From Bradyrhizobium huanghuaihaiense (lineage in GTDB: Bacteria > Pseudomonadota > Alphaproteobacteria > Rhizobiales > Xanthobacteraceae), in assembly GCF_007830635.1 (NCBI RefSeq), contig NZ_VLLA01000015.1, positions 1 to 64,000 of the forward strand: a DNA stretch of 64,000 bases, given 5' to 3'. The first letter of the stretch is position 1; each line of letters begins with the position of its first letter. The notes under the pieces are model-generated. The model saw only the letters and a program-made list of their open reading frames with translations, searched no databases and was not told where the DNA came from. The translations under genes were made by a program, and so were the position numbers. Positions 16,353-25,104 of this stretch are shown here, piece by piece.

Positions 16353-16472
16353 CCCCTCTCCCGCTTGCGGGAGAGGGCTGGGGAGAGGGTGTCTCCGCAA
16401 CGGGACATTCCCCCAGAGGAGAGAACCCTCACCCGCCGCTTCGCGTCGACCTCTCCCGCAAGCGGGAGAGGT
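16353..16472. repeat. Palindromic intergenic repeat, CTCTCCCGC family
   Basis: The palindrome CCTCTCCCGC-TTGC-GGGAGAGG at the left and its inverted partner ACCTCTCCCGCAAGCGGGAGAGGT at the right enclose ACCCTCTC/GAGAGGGT-type arms, so the whole unit can fold into a long hairpin. The same motif (with CCCC for CCC) recurs at 47430, 50147 and 61670. Confidence 0.75.
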
Positions 16473-16495
16473 GCAACAACTCGCAGCTTCGCTTG

Positions 16496-18058
16496 TCAGC
16501 CCGCAGCCGCCGTCGTCACCGTGTCGCGCTGGCGCTTCATGACGATCTTGTTGAGCGCGCCGAGATAGGCCTTGGCCGAGGCCACCAGCGTATCCGGATC
16601 CGCCGCCCGCGCCGTCATCGAGCGGCCGTCCTGCGACAACCGCACCGAGACTTCCGCCTGTGCATCGGTGCCTTCGGTGACCGCGTGAACCTGGTACAGT
16701 TCGAGCTTGGCCTCGTGCGGCACCAGGCGCTTGATGCAGTTGAACACCGCATCAACAGGACCGTTGCCCTCGGCTTCCTCGATCTTGATCTGGCCGTCGA
16801 CATCCAGCTTCATGGTCGCGCGCTGCGGACCATGGGTGCCCGCGATCACGGTCAGCGAGGTCAGCTTGATGCGATCGTGCGAGGCCGCCATCTCCTCGTC
16901 GACCAGCGCTTCGATGTCCTCGTCGTAGATGTCCTTCTTGCGGTCGGCGAGCGCCTTCATCCGCGTGAACGCATCTTCCAGCTGGTTCGGGCCGAGCTTG
17001 TAGCCCATCTCCTCCAGCTTGTGCACGAAGGCGTGACGGCCGGAGTGCTTGCCGAGCACCAGCGAGGACTGCTTCAGGCCGACCATCTCGGGCCGCATGA
17101 TCTCGTAGGTCGAGGCGTCCTTCAGCACACCGTCCTGATGGATGCCGCTCTCATGCGCGAAGGCGTTCCGGCCGACGATCGCCTTGTTGTACTGGACGGG
17201 AAACGAAGTCGCCGCCGACACCACCTTCGAGGCGCGGGTCAGCTGCGTTGTGTCGATCTTGTTCCAGTACGGGAATTTGTCGTTGCGCACGTTGATCGCC
17301 ATCACGATCTCTTCGAGCGCAGCGTTGCCGGCGCGCTCGCCGATTCCGTTGATGGTGCACTCGACCTGGCGCGCGCCGCCGACGATGCCGGCCAGCGAGT
17401 TCGCTACCGCCATGCCGAGGTCGTTATGGCAATGCACGGAGAACACGGCTTTATCTGAGTTCGGCACACGCTCGATCAGCGTCTTCATGAAGTGGGTGTA
17501 TTCCTCCGGCACCGTGTAGCCGACGGTATCGGGGATGTTCACCGTGGTGGCGCCGGCCTTGATCACGGCCTCGACGATGCGGCAGAGGAAATCCATCTCG
17601 CTGCGGGTGCCGTCCTCGGCCGACCATTCGACGTCGTCGATCTGGTTGCGGGCGCGCGCGACCATGGCGACCGAGGTCTCGAGCACTTCTTCCGGAGTCT
17701 TGTTCAACTTCACCCGCATGTGCAACGGCGAGGTCGCGATCACAGTGTGGACGCGGCCGCGCTTGGCGAATTTCACTGCTTCGGCGCAGCGGTCGATGTC
17801 GGCCGGATGCGCGCGGGACAGGCCGGCGATGACGGAATTCTTGGAGCGGCGGGCGATCTCGCTCACCGCTTCGAAGTCACCCTGCGAGGTGATCGGGAAG
17901 CCGGCCTCGATCACGTCGACGCCCATGTCGTCCAGCAGCTCGGCGACCTCGAGCTTCTCCTCGAAGGTCATGGTGGCGCCGGGGCACTGCTCGCCGTCGC
18001 GCAGCGTGGTGTCGAAAATGATGACGCGGTCCTTGTCGGACTTGTTCGCGGGGGCCAT
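16496..18058 (-). CDS. leuA: 2-isopropylmalate synthase
   Basis: First committed enzyme of leucine synthesis: condenses acetyl-CoA with 2-oxoisovalerate in the cytoplasm. The 520-residue length is that of the long LeuA form. The HMGL-like TIM barrel starts at IIFDTTLRDGEQCPGATMT (catalytic Arg and metal Asp), includes the metal-binding HCHNDLGMAVANSLAG and the GIGERAGNAALEE loop, and then HESGIHQDG. The C-terminal regulatory domain (from about residue 390, LTSLTVIAGTHGPQRATMKL) binds leucine for feedback inhibition. The gene is preceded by a leucine-rich leader peptide and hairpin array (18098-18284). It is followed by the palindromic repeat at 16353, with no other leu gene adjacent. Confidence 0.95.
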   Translation of the reverse strand: MAPANKSDKDRVIIFDTTLRDGEQCPGATMTFEEKLEVAELLDDMGVDVIEAGFPITSQGDFEAVSEIARRSKNSVIAGLSRAHPADIDRCAEAVKFAKRGRVHTVIATSPLHMRVKLNKTPEEVLETSVAMVARARNQIDDVEWSAEDGTRSEMDFLCRIVEAVIKAGATTVNIPDTVGYTVPEEYTHFMKTLIERVPNSDKAVFSVHCHNDLGMAVANSLAGIVGGARQVECTINGIGERAGNAALEEIVMAINVRNDKFPYWNKIDTTQLTRASKVVSAATSFPVQYNKAIVGRNAFAHESGIHQDGVLKDASTYEIMRPEMVGLKQSSLVLGKHSGRHAFVHKLEEMGYKLGPNQLEDAFTRMKALADRKKDIYDEDIEALVDEEMAASHDRIKLTSLTVIAGTHGPQRATMKLDVDGQIKIEEAEGNGPVDAVFNCIKRLVPHEAKLELYQVHAVTEGTDAQAEVSVRLSQDGRSMTARAADPDTLVASAKAYLGALNKIVMKRQRDTVTTAAAG

Positions 18059-18097
18059 TGCAAATTTCCTTTTGAGCTTTTGGCGCCGTCAGTCTTC

Positions 18098-18175
18098 TGG
18101 GCGCCTGAGGTGTCCGGTGATCTCGACCAGCCCCTGAGCGCCCAGGCGCGTTGCGCCCAGCCGGCCCTCAGGGGC
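18098..18175 (-). promoter_or_regulatory. Putative leucine attenuator of leuA
   Basis: Directly after the leader peptide's leucine codons, the transcript can form a 9-bp stem (GCCCCTGAG / CTCAGGGGC, 18130-18138 with 18167-18175) that encloses a GGCGC-GTT-GCGCC hairpin. The leader stop codon lies inside the 5' arm. Downstream copies of GCGCCCA/TGGGCGC (18138-18144, 18153-18159, 18098-18104) allow competing pairings. I see no U-run after any hairpin, so control may be Rho-dependent or act on the leuA start rather than by a classic terminator. Confidence 0.6.
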
Positions 18176-18284
18176 AGCTAAGAAGAAGCCCGCCAAGAAG
18201 GAGGGTGGGCAGCGCGGCCGGGATCGTGGCGGCGGCCAGAGCCACCTCCTTCGAAATCCCATCAATTTGGCCGCGAATCAGCAT
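18168..18284 (-). CDS. Leucine-rich leader peptide of leuA
   Basis: 38-residue peptide starting MLIRGQIDGISKEVALAAAT and ending LPTLLLGGLLLSCP. Six of the last eleven codons are Leu (CTC CTT CTT, then CTT CTT CTT), immediately before a strong hairpin and about 110 bases before the leuA start. Clustered codons for the end product ahead of a hairpin are the mark of ribosome-mediated attenuation, known for leu and ilv operons. Scarce leucyl-tRNA would stall the ribosome here and change the folding downstream. The ribosome-binding site is weak. Confidence 0.65.
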   Translation of the reverse strand: MLIRGQIDGISKEVALAAATIPAALPTLLLGGLLLSCP

Positions 18285-18734
18285 TGCCAGACCCTTTTGA
18301 GCCCTCAAATCCTCGGTCAAAACCGTTGACGGTTGGTTGCCGGGAGGCCCGATGCGCCCGTTTCTAGACGAGAAACGGGCGCAACTGCAACGCCAAAAGA
18401 TGGTCAAGAAGGCTGACCTGGTTGGAGGTCGACCCATGCCTCCCTCAGCAAGCCTCCCATCAGCCCCGTCATCCTGAGGCGCGAGTGGCGCGATGCGCTC
18501 AGCATCGCGCCGGGAGCCTCGAAGGATGAACGGCCGGGATGCATCCGGGCCGTCGCCCTTCGAGGCTTGTCCTGCGGCGCAGTCGCGCCGCAAGGCGCGC
18601 ACCTCCAGCGAGGAGCGCTAAGCGCTCGCGCGGGGGTGACGGTGATGCAGGAAAGTTCGCCGCAAGCTCCGCGTCCTTGCGATACAAGGCCCCGGATTGT
18701 TCTTCGCCCTATCCGAATTACGAGGTACCTCGGA
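18285..18734. repeat. Intergenic region with CATCCTGAGG/CCTCGAAGGATG repeat
   Basis: Between about 18467 and 18645 lies a repeat of the kind TCATCCTGAGG ... GCCTCGAAGGATGAA ... CTTCGAGG, with inner palindromes (GCGATGCGCTCAGCATCGC; CCGGGATGCATCCGGG). This layout is a familiar dispersed element in Bradyrhizobium. The rest, to 18734, holds no gene that I can support, but it includes the presumed leuA promoter. Confidence 0.6.
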
Positions 18735-18998
18735 CTATCCCGCGCGGCGGGCGCGGGCCCTGCTCTCCCAGCGATCCAGCATCTGGCCGAGTTCGCCGGT
18801 GGCTACCTTCGCAACTGCGTTGGAATTCGCGGCTTCGTTGGTGTTGGCGGGCGCGGCGGCGCGCAACCAGCCCGGCTCGCTGTATTCGCGCCAGCGCTGC
18901 GCCTCCGCCCGACGTTTGCGGGAGACACGATCGCGGGTGAAATAGCCGGCGGCGAACGCGACGGCGAGCGCAATGACCAGTGCAACAACGGCTAACAC
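18735..18998 (-). CDS. Small N-terminally anchored membrane protein
   Basis: 87-residue protein with an N-terminal transmembrane helix (LAVVALVIALAVAFAAGYFT) and a basic, soluble C-terminal part (RDRVSRKRRAEAQRWREYSE ... ELGQMLDRWESRARARRAG). The start is a GTG at 18998 with GGAG about seven bases upstream. Family not recognised and function unknown. Predicted inner-membrane protein with a cytoplasmic tail. Confidence 0.55.
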   Translation of the reverse strand: MLAVVALVIALAVAFAAGYFTRDRVSRKRRAEAQRWREYSEPGWLRAAAPANTNEAANSNAVAKVATGELGQMLDRWESRARARRAG

Positions 18999-19272
18999 AG
19001 TGAACTCCGGAAATTGCCCCGCCCCGTTCTGCCAGCATCGCGCGCGAGGTCAAGGCTTGACAGACCCCAAAACCGGCCCCGGTTAACAGCCCGCGGGCGA
19101 GGCGAATTGTCGCCCTGCAGCTCGCGCAGCCGCAATGCGGCAATGTTGCGGCGATCTCGCGGCATCGCGCGGAGGCTGCGAACCTGCCCCTCGCAACCTG
19201 ACGCGGACCGGACTAACCTTCGCCTCGCTTGGCCGGATCAACCGGCCAGCCGAACACGACCGGGAGGACGCG
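18999..19272. other. Divergent intergenic region
   Basis: Shared upstream DNA of the membrane protein (minus) and the SMP-30-like gene (plus). No clear promoter or repeat recognised. Confidence 0.4.
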
Positions 19273-20505
19273 ATGACACGCCAGGAGGCTCCTGAGCAGG
19301 AGCAGCGTGCGCAGGATGCTGCGCTTTCACGACGAACACTTGTCCGGGGATTGGCGCTCGGCGCCGCGGCCACAATGGCCGGCCCCGCGCTGGCCCAGAC
19401 CGGGCCTGCCGCACCGCCGACGACGATCACGACGCCGCCACGCGATTTCGGCCCGGGCGGCGCGCCGACCACCTATTTCTGGGACCCCGACATCGTCGCG
19501 GTCGATCCGTCCTTCAACGATCTCGCGCAGCCCAACACCGCGATCAAGCGCCTCTATACCGGCCTGTTGTGGGCGGAAGGTCCGGCGTGGAGCGCACAGG
19601 GACGGTACCTGCTGTGGAGCGACATTCCCAACAACCGGCAAATGCGCTGGACCGAGGATGACGGCCGCGTCAGCGTATTCCGTTCGCCCTCCAACAACTC
19701 CAACGGCAACTCGTTCGACTTCCAGGGCCGCCAGCTCTCCTGCGAGCACCTGACACGCCGGGTGACGCGCTACGAGCATGACGGCACCGCCACGGTGCTG
19801 GCAGACTCCTATCAGGGCAAGCGGCTGAACTCGCCGAACGACATCGCGGCGCATCCCGACGGCAGCTACTGGTTCACCGATCCGCCCTATGGCGGCCAGC
19901 TCTATGAAGGCGAGCCTGACGTCGCGGGCGGTCCGAGCAATGCGGGTGGCAAGCTCAATCCGCGGATCGGACAGCCGGCCGGCTTCGTGCCGGGCAAGCG
20001 CGAGCTGCCGACCAACTGCTACCGCATCGATCCCTCCGGCCGCATCGATCTCGTCGTCACCGAGGACCAGGTGCCCGATCCGAACGGCCTGTGCTTCTCG
20101 CCCGACTACAAGAAGCTCTACATCGCTTCGACCGGCAAGGGACCGGGCGACACCGGCCCCGGGGGCAAAGGCGAGATTTTTGTCTTCGACGTCGGCACGG
20201 ACAACAAGCTCTCCAACCTCAAGAAGTTCAGCGATTGCGTGATCGACGGCGTGAAGTGCGGGCCCGACGGCCTGCGCTGCGACGTCAACGGCAATCTCTG
20301 GGCCTCCAGCAACGCCGGCCGCGCCGTCGGCTACAGCGGCGTGACGGTGTGGTCGCCGGAAGGCAAGCTGCTCGGCCGCATCCGTCTGCCGGAAGTCTGC
20401 GGCAACGTCTGCTTCGGCGGCCCCAAGCGCAACCGCCTGTTCATGGCCGCGAGCCAGTCGCTCTACGCGGTGTATACGGCGACGCAAGGCGCGGGGCCGG
20501 GCTGA
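19273..20505 (+). CDS. Tat-exported SMP-30/gluconolactonase-like protein
   Basis: 410-residue beta-propeller hydrolase of the SMP-30/gluconolactonase/LRE family, likely opening a sugar lactone or related ester in the periplasm. It has a Tat signal SRRTLVRGLALGAAATMAG ending AQT. Propeller blades include LLWAEGPAWSAQGRYLLWSD (metal Glu in the EGP motif), LNSPNDIAAHPDGSYWFTDP, VPDPNGLCFSPDYKKLYI and CGPDGLRCDVNGNLWAS; the Asn and Asp in the PND, PNG and GPDG loops bind the divalent metal. The ATG at 19273 has GGGAGG upstream, and an earlier in-frame ATG at 19135 is rejected. It has no operon partner. Confidence 0.85.
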   Translation: MTRQEAPEQEQRAQDAALSRRTLVRGLALGAAATMAGPALAQTGPAAPPTTITTPPRDFGPGGAPTTYFWDPDIVAVDPSFNDLAQPNTAIKRLYTGLLWAEGPAWSAQGRYLLWSDIPNNRQMRWTEDDGRVSVFRSPSNNSNGNSFDFQGRQLSCEHLTRRVTRYEHDGTATVLADSYQGKRLNSPNDIAAHPDGSYWFTDPPYGGQLYEGEPDVAGGPSNAGGKLNPRIGQPAGFVPGKRELPTNCYRIDPSGRIDLVVTEDQVPDPNGLCFSPDYKKLYIASTGKGPGDTGPGGKGEIFVFDVGTDNKLSNLKKFSDCVIDGVKCGPDGLRCDVNGNLWASSNAGRAVGYSGVTVWSPEGKLLGRIRLPEVCGNVCFGGPKRNRLFMAASQSLYAVYTATQGAGPG

Positions 20506-20647
20506 ACGATACAAGCTGAATGCGACGAGGCGTCAGCGCACCCCCGCTGGCGCCTCAACTATGAAGCCGATCGTTCACCGGGATAACGAAGTGACTGTCA
20601 CCGCCCGTCCAATGACCTCGTCTAACCTAATCTAGGAACGCTTAACT

Positions 20648-21289
20648 ATGCTCACCGTCTATGGCGAAGGTCGTGGCTTCCGTGTCGTTTGGCTGCTTGA
20701 GGAATTAGGGTTGGCTTATCGGCTGCGGCCGGTCGATCTGCTGGCAGCAGAGAAGGATCGCGATTTCCTCACGATCAACCCCGCCGGCTTCATTCCCGCA
20801 CTACAGGACGGCGAGACGATCATGGTCGAATCGATCGCGATTCTTGAGTACCTGCTCGCCCGCCACGGCTCAGGTTCGCTTGCCGTCGCCCCTGATGATC
20901 CCTCCTTCGCTTCCTATCTGCAATTTCTCCACTTGGGCGAGGCCGGGCTCGCCGGGCCGATGAACGCCGTCCTTGTCGGTCGCCAACTGGCGCCCGAAGC
21001 CGAGCGAAATGCCCGGGTTACCCGCTGGGCACTCGAGACCTTCGAGAGCCGGCTGGGGTTGGTTATCCGCCGCCTCTCGGATTGCCCCTATCTCGCCGGC
21101 GACCGATTCACTGCTGCCGATATCTCGGTGAGCTACGCGCTCCTGCTCGGCCTGCGAACTGGCAACTACGTCCCCGGTTCTACCGAGCGGGACTATCTCG
21201 CTCGCACGACGGCACGCCCTGCCTACGCCCGAGCGATGGAAAGCTGCCAGGCCACCAAGGCTTGGGCGGCGAGATCACCGGGGTTGTAA
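20648..21289 (+). CDS. Glutathione S-transferase family protein
   Basis: 213-residue cytosolic two-domain protein that conjugates or reduces substrates with glutathione. The N-terminal thioredoxin-like domain has RVVWLLEELGLAYRLRPVDL, the cis-Pro segment NPAGFIPALQDGE and the glutathione gamma-Glu contact VESIAILEYLLAR. The C-terminal helical domain has CPYLAGDRFTAADISVSYAL, the N-capping box of the GST fold. No catalytic Ser, Cys or Tyr stands out at the usual N-terminal position, so the class and substrate are open. Confidence 0.85.
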   Translation: MLTVYGEGRGFRVVWLLEELGLAYRLRPVDLLAAEKDRDFLTINPAGFIPALQDGETIMVESIAILEYLLARHGSGSLAVAPDDPSFASYLQFLHLGEAGLAGPMNAVLVGRQLAPEAERNARVTRWALETFESRLGLVIRRLSDCPYLAGDRFTAADISVSYALLLGLRTGNYVPGSTERDYLARTTARPAYARAMESCQATKAWAARSPGL

Positions 21290-21349
21290 TCGCCCTGGTC
21301 TTCCGCAGGCAGCACGTGACTTCCGGACAGCGCGCGTGATAATTGAGCC

Positions 21350-22471
21350 ATGGCAGACAAAATTCGCGTGGTTGTTCTCTATGGCGGCAGGTCCGGCGAG
21401 CATGAGGTCTCGCTGAAGTCGGCGGCCTCCGTATTCAGGCATCTCGACCGCACCCGCTTCGAGGTGATCCCGGTCTCCATCGACAAGGAAGGTCGGTGGC
21501 AATGGAACGATCTTCGTTCTCTCGATCAGGCGCAGACGACGTCCTTGCCGATCCTGCCCAACGCGCCGGAGATAAGGCTTGCCAGAGAACCTGATGGACG
21601 CGTCGCTCTCATGCCGATTTCCGCAGGGACGATGGACCCGCTCGAGATCGACGTCGTCTTTCCGGTCATCCACGGCCCGCTTTGCGAGGACGGCACCGTG
21701 CAGGGCCTGCTGGAATTGGCTGACGTCGCCTATGTCGGATCCGGCGTTCTCGCCTCCGCCGTCAGCATGGACAAGGATGTCGCCAAGCGGCTCGCTGAAT
21801 TCGCCGGCATTCCGGTCGCGCCCTATCGCGTGCTCACCCGCAAGGCCTTCGTTCAGGACCGATCTTCATCGCTTGCGAAGGCGGCCGAGGGCCTGAGCCT
21901 TCCGGTGTTCGTCAAGCCGTGCAACATGGGCTCCAGTGTCGGCATTCACAAGGTGAAGACCTGGGATGCGCTCGGAGCCGCGCTCGACGATGCGTTTCGC
22001 TATGACGTCAAGGTGCTGGTCGAGCAGGGCATCGACGCGCGCGAGATCGAGGTCGCGGTGCTCGAGGGCGAGACGCTGTTCGCGAGCCTCGCCAGCGAGC
22101 TGAACCCCAACGCCCATCACGAGTTCTATTCCTACGAGGCGAAGTATCTCGATCCTGACGGCGCTCGGGTCGACCTTCCGGCCGGGCTGGATGAAGCACA
22201 GATGGAGCGCGTGCGGTTGCTGGCGACGCGGGTGTTTGCGGCGCTCGAATGCAGTGGCTTCGCGCGCGTCGACTTCTTTCTCGACCGGCAGGGCGGAGAG
22301 TTCTGCTTCAACGAGATCAACACCCTGCCCGGCTTCACGTCGATCAGCATGTATCCGAAGATGATGGAAGCCTCGGGGGTCCCCTATGGCGAGTTGCTGA
22401 CCCGCCTCGTCGATCTGGCGCGGGACCGGCACCGGCAGCGGCAATCGCTGGAACGGGGTTACGCGAGCTAG
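21350..22471 (+). CDS. ddl: D-alanine--D-alanine ligase
   Basis: Cytoplasmic ATP-grasp ligase that makes the D-Ala-D-Ala dipeptide of peptidoglycan. The 373-residue length and the omega-loop arrangement are those of the DdlA type rather than the short form of division clusters. Seen motifs: VVLYGGRSGEHEVSLKSA (substrate Glu), FPVIHGPLCEDGTVQGLLEL, FVKPCNMGSSVGIHKVK (ATP and dipeptide loop), VLVEQGIDAREIEVAVLEG, FYSYEAKYLDPDGARVDLPA and the metal-binding EINTLPGFTSISMYPKM. The next gene starts 58 bases downstream in the same direction, so they may be cotranscribed. Confidence 0.93.
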   Translation: MADKIRVVVLYGGRSGEHEVSLKSAASVFRHLDRTRFEVIPVSIDKEGRWQWNDLRSLDQAQTTSLPILPNAPEIRLAREPDGRVALMPISAGTMDPLEIDVVFPVIHGPLCEDGTVQGLLELADVAYVGSGVLASAVSMDKDVAKRLAEFAGIPVAPYRVLTRKAFVQDRSSSLAKAAEGLSLPVFVKPCNMGSSVGIHKVKTWDALGAALDDAFRYDVKVLVEQGIDAREIEVAVLEGETLFASLASELNPNAHHEFYSYEAKYLDPDGARVDLPAGLDEAQMERVRLLATRVFAALECSGFARVDFFLDRQGGEFCFNEINTLPGFTSISMYPKMMEASGVPYGELLTRLVDLARDRHRQRQSLERGYAS

Positions 22472-22529
22472 GTTGTCTCCGCTCGGGAGCAAAGCGCCCC
22501 AGCAATTGACGCGAGCCAGGGAGCCCATC

Positions 22530-23627
22530 ATGCGCGTTGTGATCTGCGGCGGCGGCGTGATCGGAGCCTGCACGGCTTATTTCCTGCGCTGCCGCGGCAT
22601 CGACGTGACTGTCGTGGAGCGAACCGATGTCGCGGCCGCCGCGTCCGGCAAGGCCGGCGGCTTCCTGGCGCGCGACTGGTGTGCCGGCACGCCGCTCGAT
22701 GCGCTGGCCCGGCGCAGCTTTGCGCTTCACGCGCAACTGCCTGGCGAGATCGCGGGTGACTGGGGCTACCGGCCGATGACCGCCTATAGCGGTTTCGTCG
22801 CGTCCGACGGTGACACGCGCCGGGATGCACCATCCGCGCTTGGCTGGCTCAGCGACGGTGTCGTCATCACACAGCGCATTGGCACGACGAAGACGACTGC
22901 GATCGTTCATCCCCGCAAGTTCACGTCGGCCGTGATGGACGCATCGCTCGCGCTCGGCGCGGAGCTTCGCCCAGGCCGCGTCACCGGCCTCGTGCGCGAT
23001 GGCGATCGTGCGAGGGGTGTCGAGGTCGAAGGTCGCGTCATCGCGGCTGATGCCGTCGTGATCGCGATGGGGCCGTGGTCGGTGCTCGCGGTGCAATGGA
23101 TGAGCCTGCCGGCCGTCTACGGCCAGCGCAGCCCGAGCATCGTCTACGACACCGCCTCCGACGTGCCGGCCGATGCGCTGTTCCTGGAGTATGAGGGCGA
23201 CGGCGGCGCGGTCTCGATCGAGGTCTTCCCGCGCGCCGATGGCAGCACGCACATCACGGCCCTGTCCGACATCGCACCGCTGCCGCTCGATCCTGCCGCC
23301 GTGATGCCGGACGTTGATGCGATCGCGCGGCTGCAAGGCATGTCGGAGCGGCTGTCACCGCTGTTCCGTCCCGAAAGGATCATCGCGCAGCAGGCCTGTT
23401 TCCGTCCGGTGACGCAGGACGGCTTGCCGCTGATCGGCAAGGTGCCTCACAGCGAGGGCCTCTATGTTGCGACCGGACACAATGTCTGGGGTATCCTCAA
23501 CGCACCCGCCACCGGCGAAGCCCTGGCGGGCCTGATCGCCGACGGCGCAACGCGCGAGGTTGATTTGTCGCCATTCGATCCCGCCCGGCTGATACCGCTC
23601 GATCCATCCCTGCTGCAAGCACGCTGA
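22530..23627 (+). CDS. FAD-dependent oxidoreductase (DAO family)
   Basis: 365-residue amine or amino-acid oxidase-like flavoprotein. The N-terminal dinucleotide fold MRVVICGGGVIGACTAYFLR and the following acidic VVERTD bind FAD. The middle has KTTAIVHPRKFTSAVMDASL and the second nucleotide segment ADAVVIAMGPWSV. The C-terminal FAD contact is CFRPVTQDGLPLIGKVP with GLYVATGHNVWGI. The pattern matches the D-amino acid oxidase/glycine oxidase superfamily (FAD-dependent oxidoreductase domain-containing 1 group). Substrate unknown. It lies directly after a D-Ala ligase, so a D-amino acid substrate is conceivable but unproven. The start was chosen at 22530, with an AGGGAG box about seven bases upstream. 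Confidence 0.8.
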   Translation: MRVVICGGGVIGACTAYFLRCRGIDVTVVERTDVAAAASGKAGGFLARDWCAGTPLDALARRSFALHAQLPGEIAGDWGYRPMTAYSGFVASDGDTRRDAPSALGWLSDGVVITQRIGTTKTTAIVHPRKFTSAVMDASLALGAELRPGRVTGLVRDGDRARGVEVEGRVIAADAVVIAMGPWSVLAVQWMSLPAVYGQRSPSIVYDTASDVPADALFLEYEGDGGAVSIEVFPRADGSTHITALSDIAPLPLDPAAVMPDVDAIARLQGMSERLSPLFRPERIIAQQACFRPVTQDGLPLIGKVPHSEGLYVATGHNVWGILNAPATGEALAGLIADGATREVDLSPFDPARLIPLDPSLLQAR

Positions 23628-23650
23628 ACCGCCAACAGTTCGCTTTCTTG

Positions 23651-23735
23651 TAGCCCGGATGGAGCGAAGCGAAATCCGGGACCTCAGTGCCCATTGATGA
23701 GAACCCCAGATTGCGCTTCGCTCCATCCGGGCTAC
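23651..23735. repeat. Inverted repeat, TAGCCCGGATGGAGCGAAGCG family
   Basis: TAGCCCGGATGGAGCGAAGC (23651-23670) recurs inverted as GCGCTTCGCTCCATCCGGGC (23713-23732), enclosing about 40 bases. This is a known type of dispersed intergenic element in Bradyrhizobium and can fold into a long hairpin. Confidence 0.8.
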
Positions 23736-23994
23736 AGCGCTCGACGACGTCGCGGCTCTTCAGTCGCGGATTGCTCTCAGCCTTTGATACTCACGCATGC
23801 CCATCGACGGAATCTGCATGCCTGCGCGGCGCAATGAGCGTCGCGCATCTTTTCCCGCCCGCAAAACGCACAAGCGCTCAACTTTAGTCCGCCTCTCACA
23901 ATCCTGAATGCAGTTTCACTTGCCGAGAAACTCTCCGCCGGTATAGTCGCGACACAATGGCTCACAAGAGGCCTGTTCAAAGGGAGAGAACAAC
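23736..23994. other. Upstream region of liv-type operon, no gene seen
   Basis: No supported gene. It probably contains the promoter for the small 23995 frame and the ABC operon. Confidence 0.4.
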
Positions 23995-24129
23995 ATGAAG
24001 AAACGACTCTCTGTTGCGTTGCTTATAGCGTGCGACATGGCCGCGACCGGCGTGCCGAAGGACGTTGCAAAGGCCGGCGCAAAGGCCGACGTCTGGCTTC
24101 CGAGCCTCATCAAACCCATCACAGGCTGA
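23995..24129 (+). CDS. Possible 44-residue peptide ahead of ABC operon
   Basis: The frame starts MKKRLSVALLIACDMAATGV and ends DVWLPSLIKPITG. AGGGAGAG stands six bases upstream of the ATG, a good ribosome-binding site. The N-terminus looks like a short signal peptide. It may be an exported peptide, an upstream leader, or the remains of a longer gene. No family recognised. Confidence 0.35.
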   Translation: MKKRLSVALLIACDMAATGVPKDVAKAGAKADVWLPSLIKPITG

Positions 24130-24227
24130 TCGGGACTGCTCTCCGGGCGTGAGCCTGGAAGCATTCACACGCGCTCCATCCAGCACCTTCCCTCAAGGAG
24201 GCAGCTCGTCTGCCTGGCCAATCATCT

Positions 24228-25103
24228 ATGCGAGCTTTCCAGATCTTGATCGATGGCTTTGCCATCAGCGCTCTCTACGCCCTCGGTGCCACCGGCTTCA
24301 CGCTGATCTTCGGCGTCTCGGGCGTCCTCAACCTCTCCCACGGAGCCATCATGGTCGCGGCAGCCGTCGCCGCCTGGGCCGCCGCGAGCATCCTCGGCGT
24401 CGGCACCTATGCCGGCGCCCTGATCGGCGTCGGGGTCGCCCTCCTCACGGCGTTTGCCACCTATTTCGCGGTGGTGAAGCCGATCCAGGATTCCCGGCGC
24501 ATCCCGAACGAGGAGAAGGAGATCTTCGTCCTCACGGGAACGCTGCTCTGGGGCATCATGATCCAGGAGCTGATCGCCTATTTCTTCACCAACAACGCCA
24601 AGACTGTGCTGCCGATCGTCGAGGGCGTGGTCGAGATCCTCGGCGTGCGCACGCCGCGCAACGAGATTTTTACGGCGATCGTGTGCTGCCTCGTGATCGC
24701 GCTGCTGTGGCTGCTGGTGAACCGCACCCGCACCGGCAAGGCGGTGCTGGCGGCCTCAATGAACCCGCGCGGCGTGACTTTGCTCGGGCTCGAGCTCACC
24801 AACATCTACATCGTGGTGTGGGCGATCTACGGCATCCTCGCCGGCATCGCCGGCGTGCTGCTCGGCATGTTCCTCGGCGTCAGCTCGTACAGCGTCGGCC
24901 CTCTGACGGCGAGCGCGTTCTCGATTGTCGTGCTCGGCGGCCTCGGCAGTGTCTCGGGCTCGCTGATCGCCGCTTTCGTGGTCGGCTATCTGGAAACGCT
25001 GACGGCCTATCTGGTCTCGCCGGCCTATCGCACCATCCCCGCGCTCTTGCTGCTCGTATTCGTGATGTACATCCGGCCCCAGGGCCTTCTGGGGAGGCGC
25101 TGA
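24228..25103 (+). CDS. livH: Branched-chain amino-acid-type ABC permease LivH
   Basis: 291-residue inner-membrane subunit of a HAAT-type ABC importer. It has about eight hydrophobic helices and the family signature GVSGVLNLSHGAIMVAAAVA near residue 35; the cytoplasmic coupling loop ASMNPRGVTLLGLELTNIYI touches the ATPase. It ends VFVMYIRPQGLLGRR, typical of LivH. The livM start lies one base after its stop. The ATG at 24228 has no close ribosome-binding site (AAGGAGG is 26 bases upstream), so the exact start is less sure than the gene. Confidence 0.9.
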   Translation: MRAFQILIDGFAISALYALGATGFTLIFGVSGVLNLSHGAIMVAAAVAAWAAASILGVGTYAGALIGVGVALLTAFATYFAVVKPIQDSRRIPNEEKEIFVLTGTLLWGIMIQELIAYFFTNNAKTVLPIVEGVVEILGVRTPRNEIFTAIVCCLVIALLWLLVNRTRTGKAVLAASMNPRGVTLLGLELTNIYIVVWAIYGILAGIAGVLLGMFLGVSSYSVGPLTASAFSIVVLGGLGSVSGSLIAAFVVGYLETLTAYLVSPAYRTIPALLLLVFVMYIRPQGLLGRR

Positions 25104-25104
25104 G

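Noticed and set aside
18130..18175. Hairpin after the leuA leader as a simple rho-independent terminator
   Set aside because: No U-run follows it on the minus strand, so I call it a putative attenuator structure only.
19327..20514. 395-codon open frame on the minus strand opposite the SMP-30-like gene
   Set aside because: Arg/Ala/Gly-rich antisense shadow of a recognised gene; no family resemblance.
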